This document shows, in pieces, positions 1-10,693 of a stretch of 64,000 nt of DNA. The DNA lies in NCBI GenBank assembly GCA_013407085.1, contig JACCGJ010001650.1:124001-188000 (forward strand). Reading direction: 5' to 3'. Position numbers and translations under genes: made by a program. Positions within the stretch are counted from its first letter, which is position 1. Each line of letters begins with the position of its first letter. The notes below the pieces were generated by a model, which searched no databases, was not told where the DNA came from, and worked only from the letters and a program-made list of their open reading frames with translations. Source of the DNA: Atriophallophorus winterbourni. Taxonomy: Eukaryota > Platyhelminthes > Trematoda > Plagiorchiida > Microphallidae.

Positions 1-565
1 TGTTGACTTAGTAGAAGCCGTTGATTATTTAAAATACCTTCCACCGCTCTGCAAAAGGGATCATGTAACAATAAACTTTGAAACGGAAATTTGTCTTCAC
101 AAACCAATAGCTCCTCCAAGACGCAATTTTAGGCTTATAGACTGGAAGTTACTATTACAGGCTTCAAAATTTCCCCTTTCAGTTATCGAACTATTTTAAT
201 TTAAGCGAAAGCTGGTATAGAATATGAATATATCTGAACGTGTTACAAAAAAGCACTCTACGCGGCGGTGCGTGATACGGCATTGATGACTGCCTATGGC
301 GGCAATATGAGCTATCAATTATTTCTGGTTCTCGGGCTCGTTACAAACTGCTCGAAACGCTTTTGTTAAATTACAGCGTTTCCTCAATAAATATTTTGAG
401 TTATCTTTAGCTAGAAATGCTAAACCAATCCGGAAAGATTTCATAGCTATGCACATTCAAAAGGCTAAAACAAAGAAATCATTGGAAATTTGAAACTTGT
501 GGACGAAAAAGTAGCTGATGCTGACCAGTCTAAGGCGACTACATGCTCGTGGTTTTTAGTAGCGT
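1..565 (+). pseudogene. LINE family A fragment, ORF2 endonuclease/linker region
   Basis: This is a decayed piece of the ORF2 that is better preserved at 38890-39480. Both contain, in the same order, the end of the APE-type endonuclease, the basic segment preceding the linker, the Trp-rich linker and the start of the region before the reverse transcriptase. No frame stays open for more than a few dozen codons, and small insertions and deletions are scattered through it. The left end is cut by the window edge. The right end stops around 560, where similarity to family A ceases. It is a dead copy, and the assignment rests on side-by-side similarity of nucleotides within this window. Confidence 0.7.
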
Positions 566-1089
566 TTAACCACATGATTATTCTTCACATGAACCGTCTA
601 GGCTGCATAGCCTACCCTTGCCCTTGCACTACATGAATTGTATTAAAATTAGGCTTAGGTGTAAGACGCACTTAACCATGTTCGGGTCAACAAACCTGAG
701 GGCCGAATTGTATTAATGATAATATTAATTTATTCTCAGTGAACCAAGGCACGAAATACGTGATCAAGTTTTCAGAATGTTTACAGCAAATGGGATTAAA
801 TGAGCGGCGGAACATTCAAATTTAGAAATGTTTTTTTTAGTTCAAACTTGAAAATGGCAGGCTACATTGGTGAGAAAATATTATAAAATATTCATGGATA
901 ATGAGATTTTATTCAGATCGGGTTTCCTAATCAGAGAATAAGAAGAGTACAAGAAGATGAGAAGAACAAATGAACGAAGAATTTAAAGCTAAGTATTATA
1001 TTGTTATTTTGTAGAAAAAATGATTAAACAGCATCAATATAATCATTCAAATAGTTTTAAATCAATCAGTGGGTATTGCAAAATAGGAA
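566..1089. other. Unassigned AT-rich stretch
   Basis: No open frame or recognisable domain is seen here. The only structure I can assign is a decayed short repeat F at 709-783. The rest may be old LINE sequence that has diverged beyond recognition by eye. Confidence 0.4.
709..783 (-). repeat. Short repeat F, decayed copy
   Basis: It matches the F copies at 10470-10550 and 37410-37497, sharing a run of TAA-like units, then an accaaggca core and a tgatca segment in the same order. It is the oldest-looking copy in the window. Confidence 0.5.
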
Positions 1090-2615
1090 CTGAACAGACC
1101 GCTCCATTAGGGTTACGTTTATTTAGTAAGGGCCAGAGGTTGGGCGATTGGGTAAAAGGATAAACTGCCACGGTGTCTAGCGCATTGGATGCAAGATCAG
1201 TCCGCCGATTGCATTGAATCCATTAAGTTAAGGGACACGTTGACATCGGACGGCACTGTTGAAATATTGAAGTCCGTTAAATTGCGAGGTCTTAGGTAGA
1301 TTTACTGGAATAGGACGAAACATTCTCTTCACCAGCATGGTTAGAGGTCATCGGGATAAAATTTGCGAAGAAACAGTGAAACACAGTTATGAAAAGATAA
1401 TTAAGTTGTGTTGATGTTTAGGTACCCTAGATAACCTGATATTAATGCACGGTTGTAAATAAAAAATCGTAAAATTATTTATTGATGATTAAAAATTGTG
1501 TATGACAAATGTGTTTTCCACATACATTGAAGTATATAAATGATGATAATTATTCTTTGTAGTTAAAGAGAGGGCAATAGTATGCAAAATGAGGTATAAT
1601 AAGTATAGATAAATGTGAGACAAGTATCATCCTTTGGTGAGACATGCCTAGACCATAGACAACGTGACACTACAGCAGAGTTTTAAATAGATAATCATAA
1701 AAATAAATTTTATATATATCGAATTATTTTAAAATAAATTTGTTTACGATAAAAACCAGAATCAAGTCAACATGGATAACTATATTTAAATTAAATGGAG
1801 GCTATCATACGCCTAAAGAGATACAATAAGAAGATTTAAATATATTGCGAGTCTCAGGTTTTGATGCAAAATGAATAGACCCTAGTAACCTGACACTTAA
1901 TGAGGCCATGTATTCCGGATATTGTGAACAGTTCTATGAGTGTGCTAATGTAGAGAATAAATATATATTTAAATAACTTTTATTCTTGGAAATCCAAGGC
2001 ATGTAAATCATCATCAAATGGTTCAATAACCAGGAATACCATGGCACAATATACTGTCTATAGAAGTTACTGTTTTTAGAATTCCGCAAAGCGATGGAGC
2101 AGTAAAAAATTTCTACGAGTGCTTAAAATTTATCTGTAAATGTGCACCTGCGAAATTAGAGTTGAAAAGAAGTTTAAAAATATGCATACCTAATTAAAAA
2201 GAAGTTCTGGCGAACTTTAGAGCGAATAAAGGGAATATACAATAACCTCATTCAGTTACGTCATACATAACGATTGCATTCTTGGAAGCGCATTGTAGAC
2301 CTGAGCTTATCTTGGTGCGCCGTAATGATTGGGAAGAAAAGAAAAAGATTAAGGCGAATTTTACTCAACCATAGCGGTATATGTCTAGTAGATTGCATCT
2401 TACTTGATAACATGAAGGATTAGAGTCACCTAACATGATTTTGCAAATTTTGCGTTGAAGGATTTTTAAGAGTATACAGTCACGCCTAGCAATGTGAGAG
2501 TAGGCTATATTACGGTAGTCAAGAAGCGGTAATACTTTAGTTTTATATAGAATTTGTCTCCTTTTACGTAAGAGGAATGTTTGATTGATTAAACCAAAAT
2601 TCTGTCTAGCTCACG
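1090..2615 (-). mobile_element. LINE family E fragment E0 (ORF2 C-terminus and 3' UTR)
   Basis: On the minus strand this reads from the C-terminal region of a family E reverse transcriptase (about 2610 down to 2030) into its 3' UTR. It is collinear with 16610-15360 of copy E1. The 3' UTR includes a decayed version of the shared stem-loop at 1329-1343. The coding part is full of stops. E0 lacks the roughly 97-bp H insertion that E1, E2, E3 and E4 all carry in the same part of the 3' UTR, so it represents an older or separate branch. It is cut at the coding end near 2615, where family A sequence begins on the other strand. Confidence 0.7.
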
Positions 2616-2639
2616 CTGCTTATCCACTAAATAATGCTA

Positions 2640-3120
2640 AAGAATCTAATTCCGTGGCGTTAGAAACATACATACAAGCACTTGTGATTGGTACCTAGTC
2701 AGTGGAAAGAAGCTATAGTAGTACCAATACACAATGGTGGTTGCATGTCAATTCTTGGTAACTGTAGACCTTTCAGCCTCAATAGCATCGTCTCGAAAGT
2801 ATTGAAAATACTGATGTGTGAAAAAGTCTGTCAGCATATTTGTCGGCCTTCTCTACTGAGTGTAACTCAACATCGATTTCTTAAGGGTAGATCCGGCCTG
2901 AGTAACCTAAATTTTCTCAAAGCTGCTACCAAATGTTGGACGAACGGAAGCCAGTTGTAGCACTCTACTTAGATTTTAGCAAGGCTTTCTATTCCGTGAA
3001 TCACCGCCTTCCTGAGATCAAGCTAGCAGCAGCGGCATACGAAGAAGTCTAATTGCTTGGATTAAAGCATTCCTTACAGGTAGGAGTTCTGGTAGGATAC
3101 AGTAAGATTAGCTTCATTGA
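2640..3120 (+). pseudogene. LINE family A fragment, reverse transcriptase region
   Basis: The open piece at 2688-2960 reads WKEAIVVPIHNGGC, then a LSVTQHRFLKGRS block. These correspond to reverse-transcriptase motifs just before motif A in family A, and the same order is seen at 39730-39950. Downstream in another frame comes LDFSKAFYSVNHRL, the motif A region, with the usual Asp in AFDSV changed to Tyr. Frameshifts separate the pieces, and the fragment ends before the FADD motif. It is a truncated, inactive copy. Confidence 0.75.
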
Positions 3121-3560
3121 GAATTGAAACAGTGGATATGTGGTAAACGAAGTTTTACTTGAATCCCATAATTACATAGGGTTCGTAAAGCGTATCACGG
3201 TTTTCAAACAGAGAATCACATAGTGATTCCTGGTCAAGAACTCAAGCCGCTTATGGATGACTAGAGTAATATGTTGCTTATATCCCACGCACTTAAACAC
3301 TACTAACGGTTTCTGGCTGTTTGCCATCATCAGGTGGAGACAGCATCATTAGTTTTGTGAGCATTGAAACAGTTTATAAGTGGTAAACTACTTTATAACT
3401 GAATACCACTGACACATAGGGTTCGTAAAGTGAACCACTGTGTTTAAACACAGAATCACATAGTGATTCCTGATAAGGACTTGAGCCGCTTATGAAGGAC
3501 CAAAGCAATGTGTTGTTCACACACACAATTATCTGACCATGTGTTTCTTGACTCTGATGT
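3121..3560. repeat. Imperfect 240-bp tandem duplication
   Basis: Two units lie head to tail with a constant offset of 240 bases. Matching anchors are the gttcgtaaag block at 3181 and 3421, and the GAATCAC-ATA-GTGATTC palindrome at 3213-3229 and 3453-3469. The second unit is cut at about 3560, where family D coding sequence begins. The palindrome could form a 7-bp stem with a 3-nt loop. The origin is unknown; the units may be part of a LINE 5' UTR or a local duplication. Confidence 0.7.
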
Positions 3561-6320
3561 TCTTTGGTGCCAAATCTCACTTGAGCAAGACAGACTTCTT
3601 CTGATTGCTGTTGCTTATAGATCTCCCAGTAATATCCCACTGCTCGATTCTTCCGTTCTGTCATCACTTTGACATGCTTGAAATAAAAGATTCTCCCACA
3701 TAGTGATAATGGGCGACTTTAACTGTCCCAATCTTTACGGTGAACATGCCTCGCACCCATTTGCCACCGTGTTGTCCGAAATATTGGCAACTCAACCAAT
3801 ATACAATCATGTTCACGAAGCTAATCGGTTTCGGGGCGCAAATACTCCAAACCTTCTGGATCTCATCATCACCATCGAAGAGTTAAAGATTGAAAAAACT
3901 TTCCTTTAACCCTCCCTTGGGCCACAGCGATCACGTTGTCTTGACATTCACCTTTGTCTCTTTCATGGATTACTTAAACGTACCTCATTGTTGGATTACT
4001 GATCTAGGTTTTTTCACCAACTCGTCGTAGCCAATTCATGGGATTTCTTAATGTTTGACCAGATCGATTCGACATGGACCACGTTTTAACTCAGTAGCAC
4101 GCGCTGCTACGCCGTGCGAGCCACAAAAAGCCCCTTTGTTAGAAAAACCCTAGATTATTCCTTCGCAGTCGAACATGCAAACCATAGCACCGCGAAACGT
4201 GGCGTGGCGGTGTTACCGGACATGACGAAATCAAACTGACTGGGAAATTTATAAGTCATTGTGAAATCGTTGCACATCTCTTAGCCGCCAAGACAAATGC
4301 CAGTAGGAAATGCACATCTGTAACAAGTTCTTGGATAACCCAAAAAGTTTGTTCCAATTTGTGAATCAAAGACGGGTAGTTGAAGTTGTTAATTCCATCC
4401 ATAGTCAGCGCAAATGGTCTCACCTCAACAGCTTCGGAAGCTACAAACCTGTTGTCTTAACACTACGCCCTACGGCAATACTTTTCACCAGGACTCGACG
4501 GCATCCACCTCAAGATCCTGAAAGTAGCCGCATTGCACATATCTCATCTACTTGCCACGTATTTCCAACGTTGTATGGACTCCGTCACCGTCCTCCAAGC
4601 TTGGAAAGAAAGTGTTATCACGCCTATCTTTAAAGGCAGTATCCGGTCGAAACCCGCAAATTATCGCTCACTGTACTGTTGTCAGTCATTTCTAAAGTCA
4701 TGGAGAGCATAATCTCTGACCACCTTGTTTCACATATTGAAACAAATCGACTTTTAATCACACAACAACACGGCTTTCGCGCCAACCGTTCGTGCACTTC
4801 CAACTTGCTTCTCGCACGGGATATGGACGAAGGCATTAGTGTCGATGCAGTATTTCTAAAATTCTCCAAAGCATTCGACCGCGTAGACCACGGTATTCTT
4901 TTACTTAAACTCGCTGCCTGCGCCGGTCGGTCATCCTTATTGTCCTCGATGAAGTACTTACTTCGTGACCGCTCCCTCTGTGTTCGTGTGCATGACTGAT
5001 ATTCTGCCCGCTTCCCAATCAAGTGCCGTCTGCCACAATGCTCCGTTCTTGAACCCCGACTCTTCATCATTTTCATCAATAATATTGCTCAGAACATTGA
5101 ATCGCTTTTCCTCATATTTGCGTACGATAACAAAATCTGACGCTCACTCAAATCGCCAAGGGATTCACACGTCCTACAAGATGACTCAGATCGTTTACAC
5201 AGCTGGTCTCTAAGTAATCATCTCCTATTCAACACCTTCAAGTGTAGCGTTCTCCCCATCCGACACTCAGATATGGTCCTTTACAGTTTGGGCTTAACAG
5301 TACTTCAGAGTGTTCAACAAGAAAAGGATCCCGGTATCATCATCCAGCACGATCTCGGTTGCACCACGCAATGCGAACGAACCGCAGCAGTAGCCAGTCG
5401 CAACATTGGCTTCCCCTCGCTGCTAAATGTCCACATCCGTCCACACTTGGATTACGCAGTACAGGCTTGGCAGCCTTTGTTATGGAAAGACGTGTCCCTT
5501 CTCGAAAAAGCACAGCGACGTGCGACAAAGCTTGTCCGTAGTATGCACATCATGTGTAAAGAGGAAAGGTTGCGTAGTTTAGATATATTCTCCGTTACCT
5601 ACCGTCTTCACCGCGGTGACATGTTATTTACACACGGATCTTGACTGATCCCTTCCATCCTTGCAAATCCCTATTCGTTCCCTTTCTAAGCAGTAACCTC
5701 CGAGGACATGACCTTAAACTGTTACATCAACAGAGCAGGCTTGAATGTCGACACAGCTTTTTCTCTGTGAGAGTTTGCAGTCAGTGGAACACTCTTACAG
5801 GCACGCTTTTCGAGGCCACTTCTCTCGGTTTATTCAGAGGTCTCCTCGATTCTCACCTCCATGAAATCTCCCACACCCAAGACACAAGTACCCCGTAAAC
5901 ACTATTTTAATTTTTTTACAAACCATACCGCATTTTTTGCAAACTCACTAGCTCGGGCAACGGTAAGTTCTCTTTCTTTGCCATTTGCATTTTTGTAACA
6001 TCCCCGCTAACTCTTTGAGAGTTTCATTGTTCTTCCAGATCCCAGTATTGGAAGTCCGCATACACGCAGTTTCAACTGACCCTGTTCCGGAGGACGTGGT
6101 GGGTAGCTGCGTCCCGGGTTGACGCCCTACCTGTACAAACGCCACAAAAATCCATTGATGGTGCAGGCTAAACGCGAATGAGGCCCGCTATAAGGCCTTG
6201 GAAACTCAAACATGTCTCTCTTTGCTTTTTCGACCCACCGTTCAATCTATCCTGTGGTTTGTACAAGCTCAGCTTTTTATACCGTAATAAACTATTAAAC
6301 TATTGAACTATTAAATGGTT
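3555..6320 (+). mobile_element. LINE family D copy D2 (5' truncated, broken ORF2 and 3' tail)
   Basis: This holds a Jockey/CR1-type ORF2 in pieces, starting inside the endonuclease. The piece at 3703-3909 has the IMGDFN motif and an NLLDLII motif. The reverse transcriptase follows at 4679-4999, with QQHGFRANRSC and FSKAFDRVDH, and the C-terminal region at 5273-5898. Several frameshifts and stops interrupt it, and the FADD region at about 5100-5140 is degenerate. The 3' UTR (5899-6320) contains a GGCC-CGCTATAA-GGCC segment shared with D1 at 24360. It ends in 8-bp units close to ACTATTAA at about 6290-6316, the counterpart of the ATTGAACC units ending D1. It is a dead, collinear relative of D1. 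Confidence 0.8.
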
Positions 6321-6327
6321 TTCTTTA

Positions 6328-6465
6328 TCCATTATATATTATAACGTGGTGCTCTATAAATACAATCAGGATAATCGCAAAGAAAAACATTCTGACTGTG
6401 GCGAGTGCTGCTCTACAGATTTGTACCAAAAGAAATTCTGGACGTTAGATTGACTCGTTAGTAGC
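6328..6465 (+). repeat. LINE family A 3' tail fragment
   Basis: This matches the end of the family A 3' UTR at 41230-41400. The same order is seen of a taacg-ggtgct block, a gctgctct-cag block and the aagaaattctggacg block followed by a gctcgttag-like end. It lacks the terminal ACTGA repeats because family C sequence takes over at about 6463. Confidence 0.6.
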
Positions 6466-7529
6466 TTGTGATGTGTGCCAGAGATGGGCGCATCCAAAAT
6501 GCTCTGGCATTCTTGCCAAGCATTATGAAACTTATTGTAAAAATAGTTTCATGGAATGGGTATGCTGGTAGTGTAAAAGAAACGCAAGGGAAGTATTCCT
6601 GCGGACCTCTGGTAGTAGTTTAAACAATGTTGTAGCAAATAGTAAGAGTTCTCCGTTGTCCTACGCCGAGGTCGTAAGAAAAAGAACAACCCTGTCCACA
6701 AAACCCGGCCCTGTCCGCAGTACCATCGGTAAAAATCAAAAAGCAACACAGGGGGGAAAAGAACCCTAAAAAGAAAACCGTCGATAACGGTAAATGTCCG
6801 GTATTAACACAGCAAGCTAACTACGTTGCTTTAGAACGGCAAATAAATGCCTTAGCTAAGCAAGTGAGTGAGCTTGCTGCACCCCATAAAATGGCGGAAA
6901 CGAGGCCATCTCGTACTCTCCTCATCCTAAATAGGGAAGAGCCGCTGATTCGCGAAAGCAAATCCCGGCGTCAAATGGACCGTTCCAGGGTTCAAGACAT
7001 TTTGCGCATGGCAGGGCTAATTAACTGCCAGGTAAAAAGGGTCCATCGTGTACACCGGTGGAACCCAACTGTAAGTAGCGCTCGCCCGATCTTGGTAGAA
7101 TTTATGAACCAGCAGGACAGGGATACGCTTCTTTTAAAAAGTGCTTACCTTGAGCGCTACACAAATGGGCGATTCAAAGTTGTCCAGGATAAGGGGCCTC
7201 AACCACATTTTCATGGAAAGCGTTCAAAAGCGCCCATGACTGGCTTGAAAACTCCCATAAAAGGGATCAACCTTAGCCACCATAAAATGTTTAAGTCATC
7301 TGCGGTAGTTGTCATTGAAGATGTACTCCAAAATGGGCCGCCAGTAGAATACGAGCGCATGAAAAACTCGCTTTTCAGTAAGCTTCTGAACGAGGAAAAT
7401 CTATGTACAACTGCCATTAGGCCGGTGCAAGCTCGTTCACAAGGGCAGTCTAGCCACTTATCAACTTCTCCGGTTTCAAAAAACGGGGTATCAGCGACGG
7501 TGCTCCCACCCCGAGTAAAGTTAGTTTAA
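6463..7529 (+). pseudogene. LINE C1 ORF1 (zinc finger plus RNA-binding-like domain)
   Basis: The first part (6463-6570) encodes CDVC, then WAHPKCSG and a terminal WVCW, a Cys/His pattern like the second half of a PHD finger. After a basic linker containing SYAEVVRKR and at least one frameshift near 6760, the frame is open from 6864 to 7529 (221 codons). This part has NREEPLIRESKSRR and a PILVEF segment. The same pattern occurs in the ORF1 of family A copy A1 (37551-38144), which supports it as the ORF1 RNA-binding domain. In related LINEs this protein binds element RNA. The ORF track start inside this frame is probably not the real one, because the zinc finger lies upstream. Confidence 0.7.
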
Positions 7530-7546
7530 AATGTGCGCAGAATAGA

Positions 7547-10324
7547 AATACCCGTGTACTGTACACAAATGCTTGCAGTATATGTAATAAATGGGGTGAG
7601 CTGCAGCTTGCTGCACTGAAAAACCAGGTCGACATAATTGCCATCTCCGAATCATGGTTGAAACCAGATGATCATGTTCCGTCATTTGTATCAACTAAGT
7701 ATGCCATCTATCATCAGGATAGGGATACTGGTGCTACGGGCGGGGGAGGGTCAATTATGGTAAACGAAGATCTCCCCCACAGTGAGACATCGATAAAGAT
7801 CGCTTCTCACTCAATCCAATAAACATCGGTATTCCTTACTGTCGCTAGGAGAAGACTGGCACTTGCATGTGCTTATAGAAGTCAGACTGCTTCATCACTA
7901 GACGACCAATTACTGATGGACACATTGGAAGTACTAAAAGGGCAATGCAACGCACTACTAATTGTCGGAGACTTCAATCTCCCGGGCATTGATTGGCGTA
8001 CTGAAATTTGTTCACCAGAGTCAGTTGAGTCGCAATATCTAGACTGGTTTCATGTCGGGGCCTTTTATCAACATGTCAGGGAACATACAAGGTTTAGGAC
8101 AGGACATACTCCGTCAACTTTAGATTTGGTTCTATCGTCTCATGAAAGAGATATTTATGGAATCAAATACCTTTCGCCACTAGGCAAGAGCGACCACGCT
8201 GTAATTCTTCTTGACTGGACTTTAGTGCATCCTAGTCCTCAAGTAAAGATGTCCCGCAACTTTGGTCGAATGGACATCGTCCAACTACAAACTAAAGCAA
8301 TGAATCTAAGTTGGGAACCAGACGAATTAGAACCTAGTGTAGAAATCAGGTGGAATATTATAAAAGGGCACCTTTTACAACTACAGGATGATTTTGCTCC
8401 TCTACAACCAGTGAGAACGCGAGGAAAACCACCCTGGTGGAGCGCGTCTATTCGCAAGGCTATTAGATGCCGTGACCGTAGCTGGAGGGCGTACAAATTC
8501 TGTGGAACTCACAGATCTAGACTGCAGTACATACAGACCAGAAATTCAGCTGTTGCGCTGCAAAGGAAAGCTAAAAGGGACTTCGAATCCCGACTTGCCA
8601 AAAAAGCAAAGATTAACTTGAAAGCTTTTATGGCTATGTTCAGTCCAAGCGATCATTAAGAGAAGAAATAGGTACGTTAGTGCTGGACGATGGCAATACG
8701 GCTTTGACTGCACCGGAAAAAGCCGATGCGTTGCATTCATTCTTCTGCAGTGTTTATCGGCGCGATTCAGGTAACTGTTTAGAAACTCACGAGCGCAGAG
8801 CACCTCCCTTTAGCTCGGTGGAGGTTAATCAGCAAATGGTCACCACAGTTCTGTCGCAGCTGGATAAAACTAAGTCAGCTGGCCCTGACGGTATACATCC
8901 GGTTATTCTTTAACCGCTCGCGAATATAGTTAGCCTTGCAATCAGAAATCTTTTCGAAGCTACCTTACTCCAGGGTATACTACCGGATGATTGGAAACGA
9001 GGGGCGGTATTAGCCATATACAAAAAGGTCCCATTTCTGATGTACGCAACTACAGACCAGTAAGCCTGACAAGCATTCTTTGCAAGTGCTTGGAAAAAAT
9101 CATTCGGCACCAGGTATGTAAACATTTGGTAGCCAATTCCTTACTATCCGATGCCCAGCACGGATTCTGGAAAGGAAGGTCCTGCCTAACCAATCTTCTA
9201 AGCTTTCTGGACGAAGTGACATTACGCCTCGATGAAGGGAGAGTAGTCGAAGTCTGCTATCTTGATTTTCAAAAGGCATTTGACTCGGTGAACCATAGGT
9301 ACTTTCTGCACAAACTAAGTATGTGTGGCGTCACAGGTGACCTACATCGATGGTTAGACAGCTTCTTAACTAATCGCACTAACTATGTTAGAATTGCAGG
9401 GGAGTGCTCGCAGGAATCACTGATTCTCAGTGGAGTGCCTCAAGGCTCGGTGCTTGGTCCATTACTTTTTCTTATTTTTGTAAACGACCTGGCAGCGTGC
9501 TTGAGTTCACGCTGCTTCCTGTTTGCTGATGATGTTAAGATCCTAGTAACCGACAGTAGAGATACGCTTATCTCTGATTTAGAAAAAGTAATCGAGTGGA
9601 CACAGACCTGGGACTTGCCACTAAACTTGGGGAAGAGCTGTCTTCTGACGACTGATTTAGCGACAACCCAACTAGAAGTTGGCGAAGGAACTATCAGAAT
9701 AGCGGCTGCTCAGAAAGTGAAGGATCTTGGCATTACTATAACAGGCGATTTTAAATGGGCTACTCAATGTGCCGAAGCTGCAAACAAGGCTCGCAGAGAA
9801 TTGTTCAGACTTCGCTCAGCGTTATCTTGCCGAAAACCTTCAATCTTCATTCCCTTATACAAAGTAGTTGTGCGGCCTCACTTGGAGTACTGCGTTCAAT
9901 CCTGGGCACCGTACTTAAAAAAGATACAGCATGTTTCGAAAGGGTCCAGCGCCTTGCGACTAGGATGGTTGAGGGTCAGGCAGGTAGAACTTATGAGGCT
10001 AGACTCAAGGACCTCGGTTTGTTCTCACTAAAGAGACGGCGGCTGCGAGGTGACCTAATAGAAGCCTTCAAGATTCTAAAGGGTCTTACGGGTGATAATA
10101 TTACTGAAATCCTTAAACTTGCACCTAAAGCAGCTACAAGGGGTAATTCCATGAAACTTCTCAAGAGTAGGCCCAGGTTGCTGGCACGTGAGCACTTTTT
10201 CAGCAACCGTGTGGTCAACTTCTGGAACAAGTTCCCAGATTGCATAGTAAGCCTCCCAAATGTGTTGAGCTTTAAAAGGGAATTAGATGTTAAATGGTCT
10301 ATCATATTTCCGCATATTGTCTAA
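7547..10324 (+). pseudogene. LINE C1 ORF2 (APE endonuclease and reverse transcriptase), broken
   Basis: It would encode the enzyme that nicks target DNA and copies the element RNA. The endonuclease begins at NACSICNKW near 7560, then ISESWL, GDFNLPGIDW near 7970, TPSTLDLVLS near 8110 and KSDHAVI near 8190. The reverse transcriptase shows SAGPDGIHP (8877), NYRPVSLTS (9050), LDFQKAFDSVNH (9260), GVPQGSVLGPLLF (9435) and LFADDVKIL (9520), so all catalytic motifs are visible. Breaks are in-frame TAA codons at 7820 and 8911 and frameshifts near 8660, 9010 and 9935. With those ignored the length is normal for a CR1-type ORF2. Confidence 0.85.
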
Positions 10325-10373
10325 TAAAAAAACTTTATAAAAAAACAAAAAAAAACTTATTTTTACATTTTTA

Positions 10374-10375
10374 TC

Positions 10376-10471
<96 letters not shown>

Positions 10472-10550
10472 CTATATTCGTGGTAAACCAAGGCATGCAA
10501 AACATGATCAGGTTATCAATGTGTACAAAATAAATAAATTGTAAAAATGA
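10374..10550 (-). repeat. Short repeat F with a long TAA microsatellite tail
   Basis: Read on the minus strand this is a unique segment of about 80 bp that ends in an interrupted TTGG-TTTA-CCAA-like hairpin core and then a long run of ATT units (10376-10469 on the plus strand as AAT). The same unit followed by ATT repeats recurs at 37386-37498 and, in the opposite direction, at 31083-31195. A unique part followed by a 3-bp repeat tail is the shape of a retroposed SINE or of a truncated LINE 3' end. No protein can be assigned. Poly-Asn or poly-Leu open frames across it are artefacts of the microsatellite. Confidence 0.65.
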
Positions 10551-10582
10551 CCTTATCAAGCAGGAATTTTTGAATATTTTTC

Positions 10583-10587
10583 CGTTT
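10583..10587. other. Target-site duplication of B1, left copy (CGTTT)
   Basis: CGTTT here and at 14819-14823 bracket LINE B1. Removing B1 and one copy restores family E sequence that aligns with 41450-41480. Confidence 0.75.
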
Positions 10588-10693
10588 CTTCTTCTTCTTC
10601 TTCTTCTGAATAGACGGCAGGAGGACTACAGTCCGTGAAAGCCGCTTCACCTCCCGGGTCTCTGCTATCTCAGCGTAGATTCCTCACGAGGAG

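Larger units (their letters stand above)
6463..10373 (+). mobile_element. LINE family C copy C1, nearly full length
   Basis: A CR1-like LINE with both reading frames recognisable: a zinc-finger ORF1 at 6463-7529 and an ORF2 with endonuclease and reverse transcriptase at 7547-10324. A short A-rich 3' UTR follows (10325-10373). Unlike families A, K and E it shows no CTCACC...GGTGAG stem-loop. It abuts an F repeat at its 3' end and a family A tail at its 5' end. Both frames carry disabling mutations, so the copy is inactive. Confidence 0.8.

Noticed and set aside
3121..3560. Possible CRISPR-like direct repeats
   Set aside because: Only two long, imperfect, contiguous units with no spacers, in a eukaryotic repeat region.
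10294..10559. Open frames encoding runs of Asn (plus) or Leu (minus)
   Set aside because: They are translations of an AAT microsatellite with no flanking domain.
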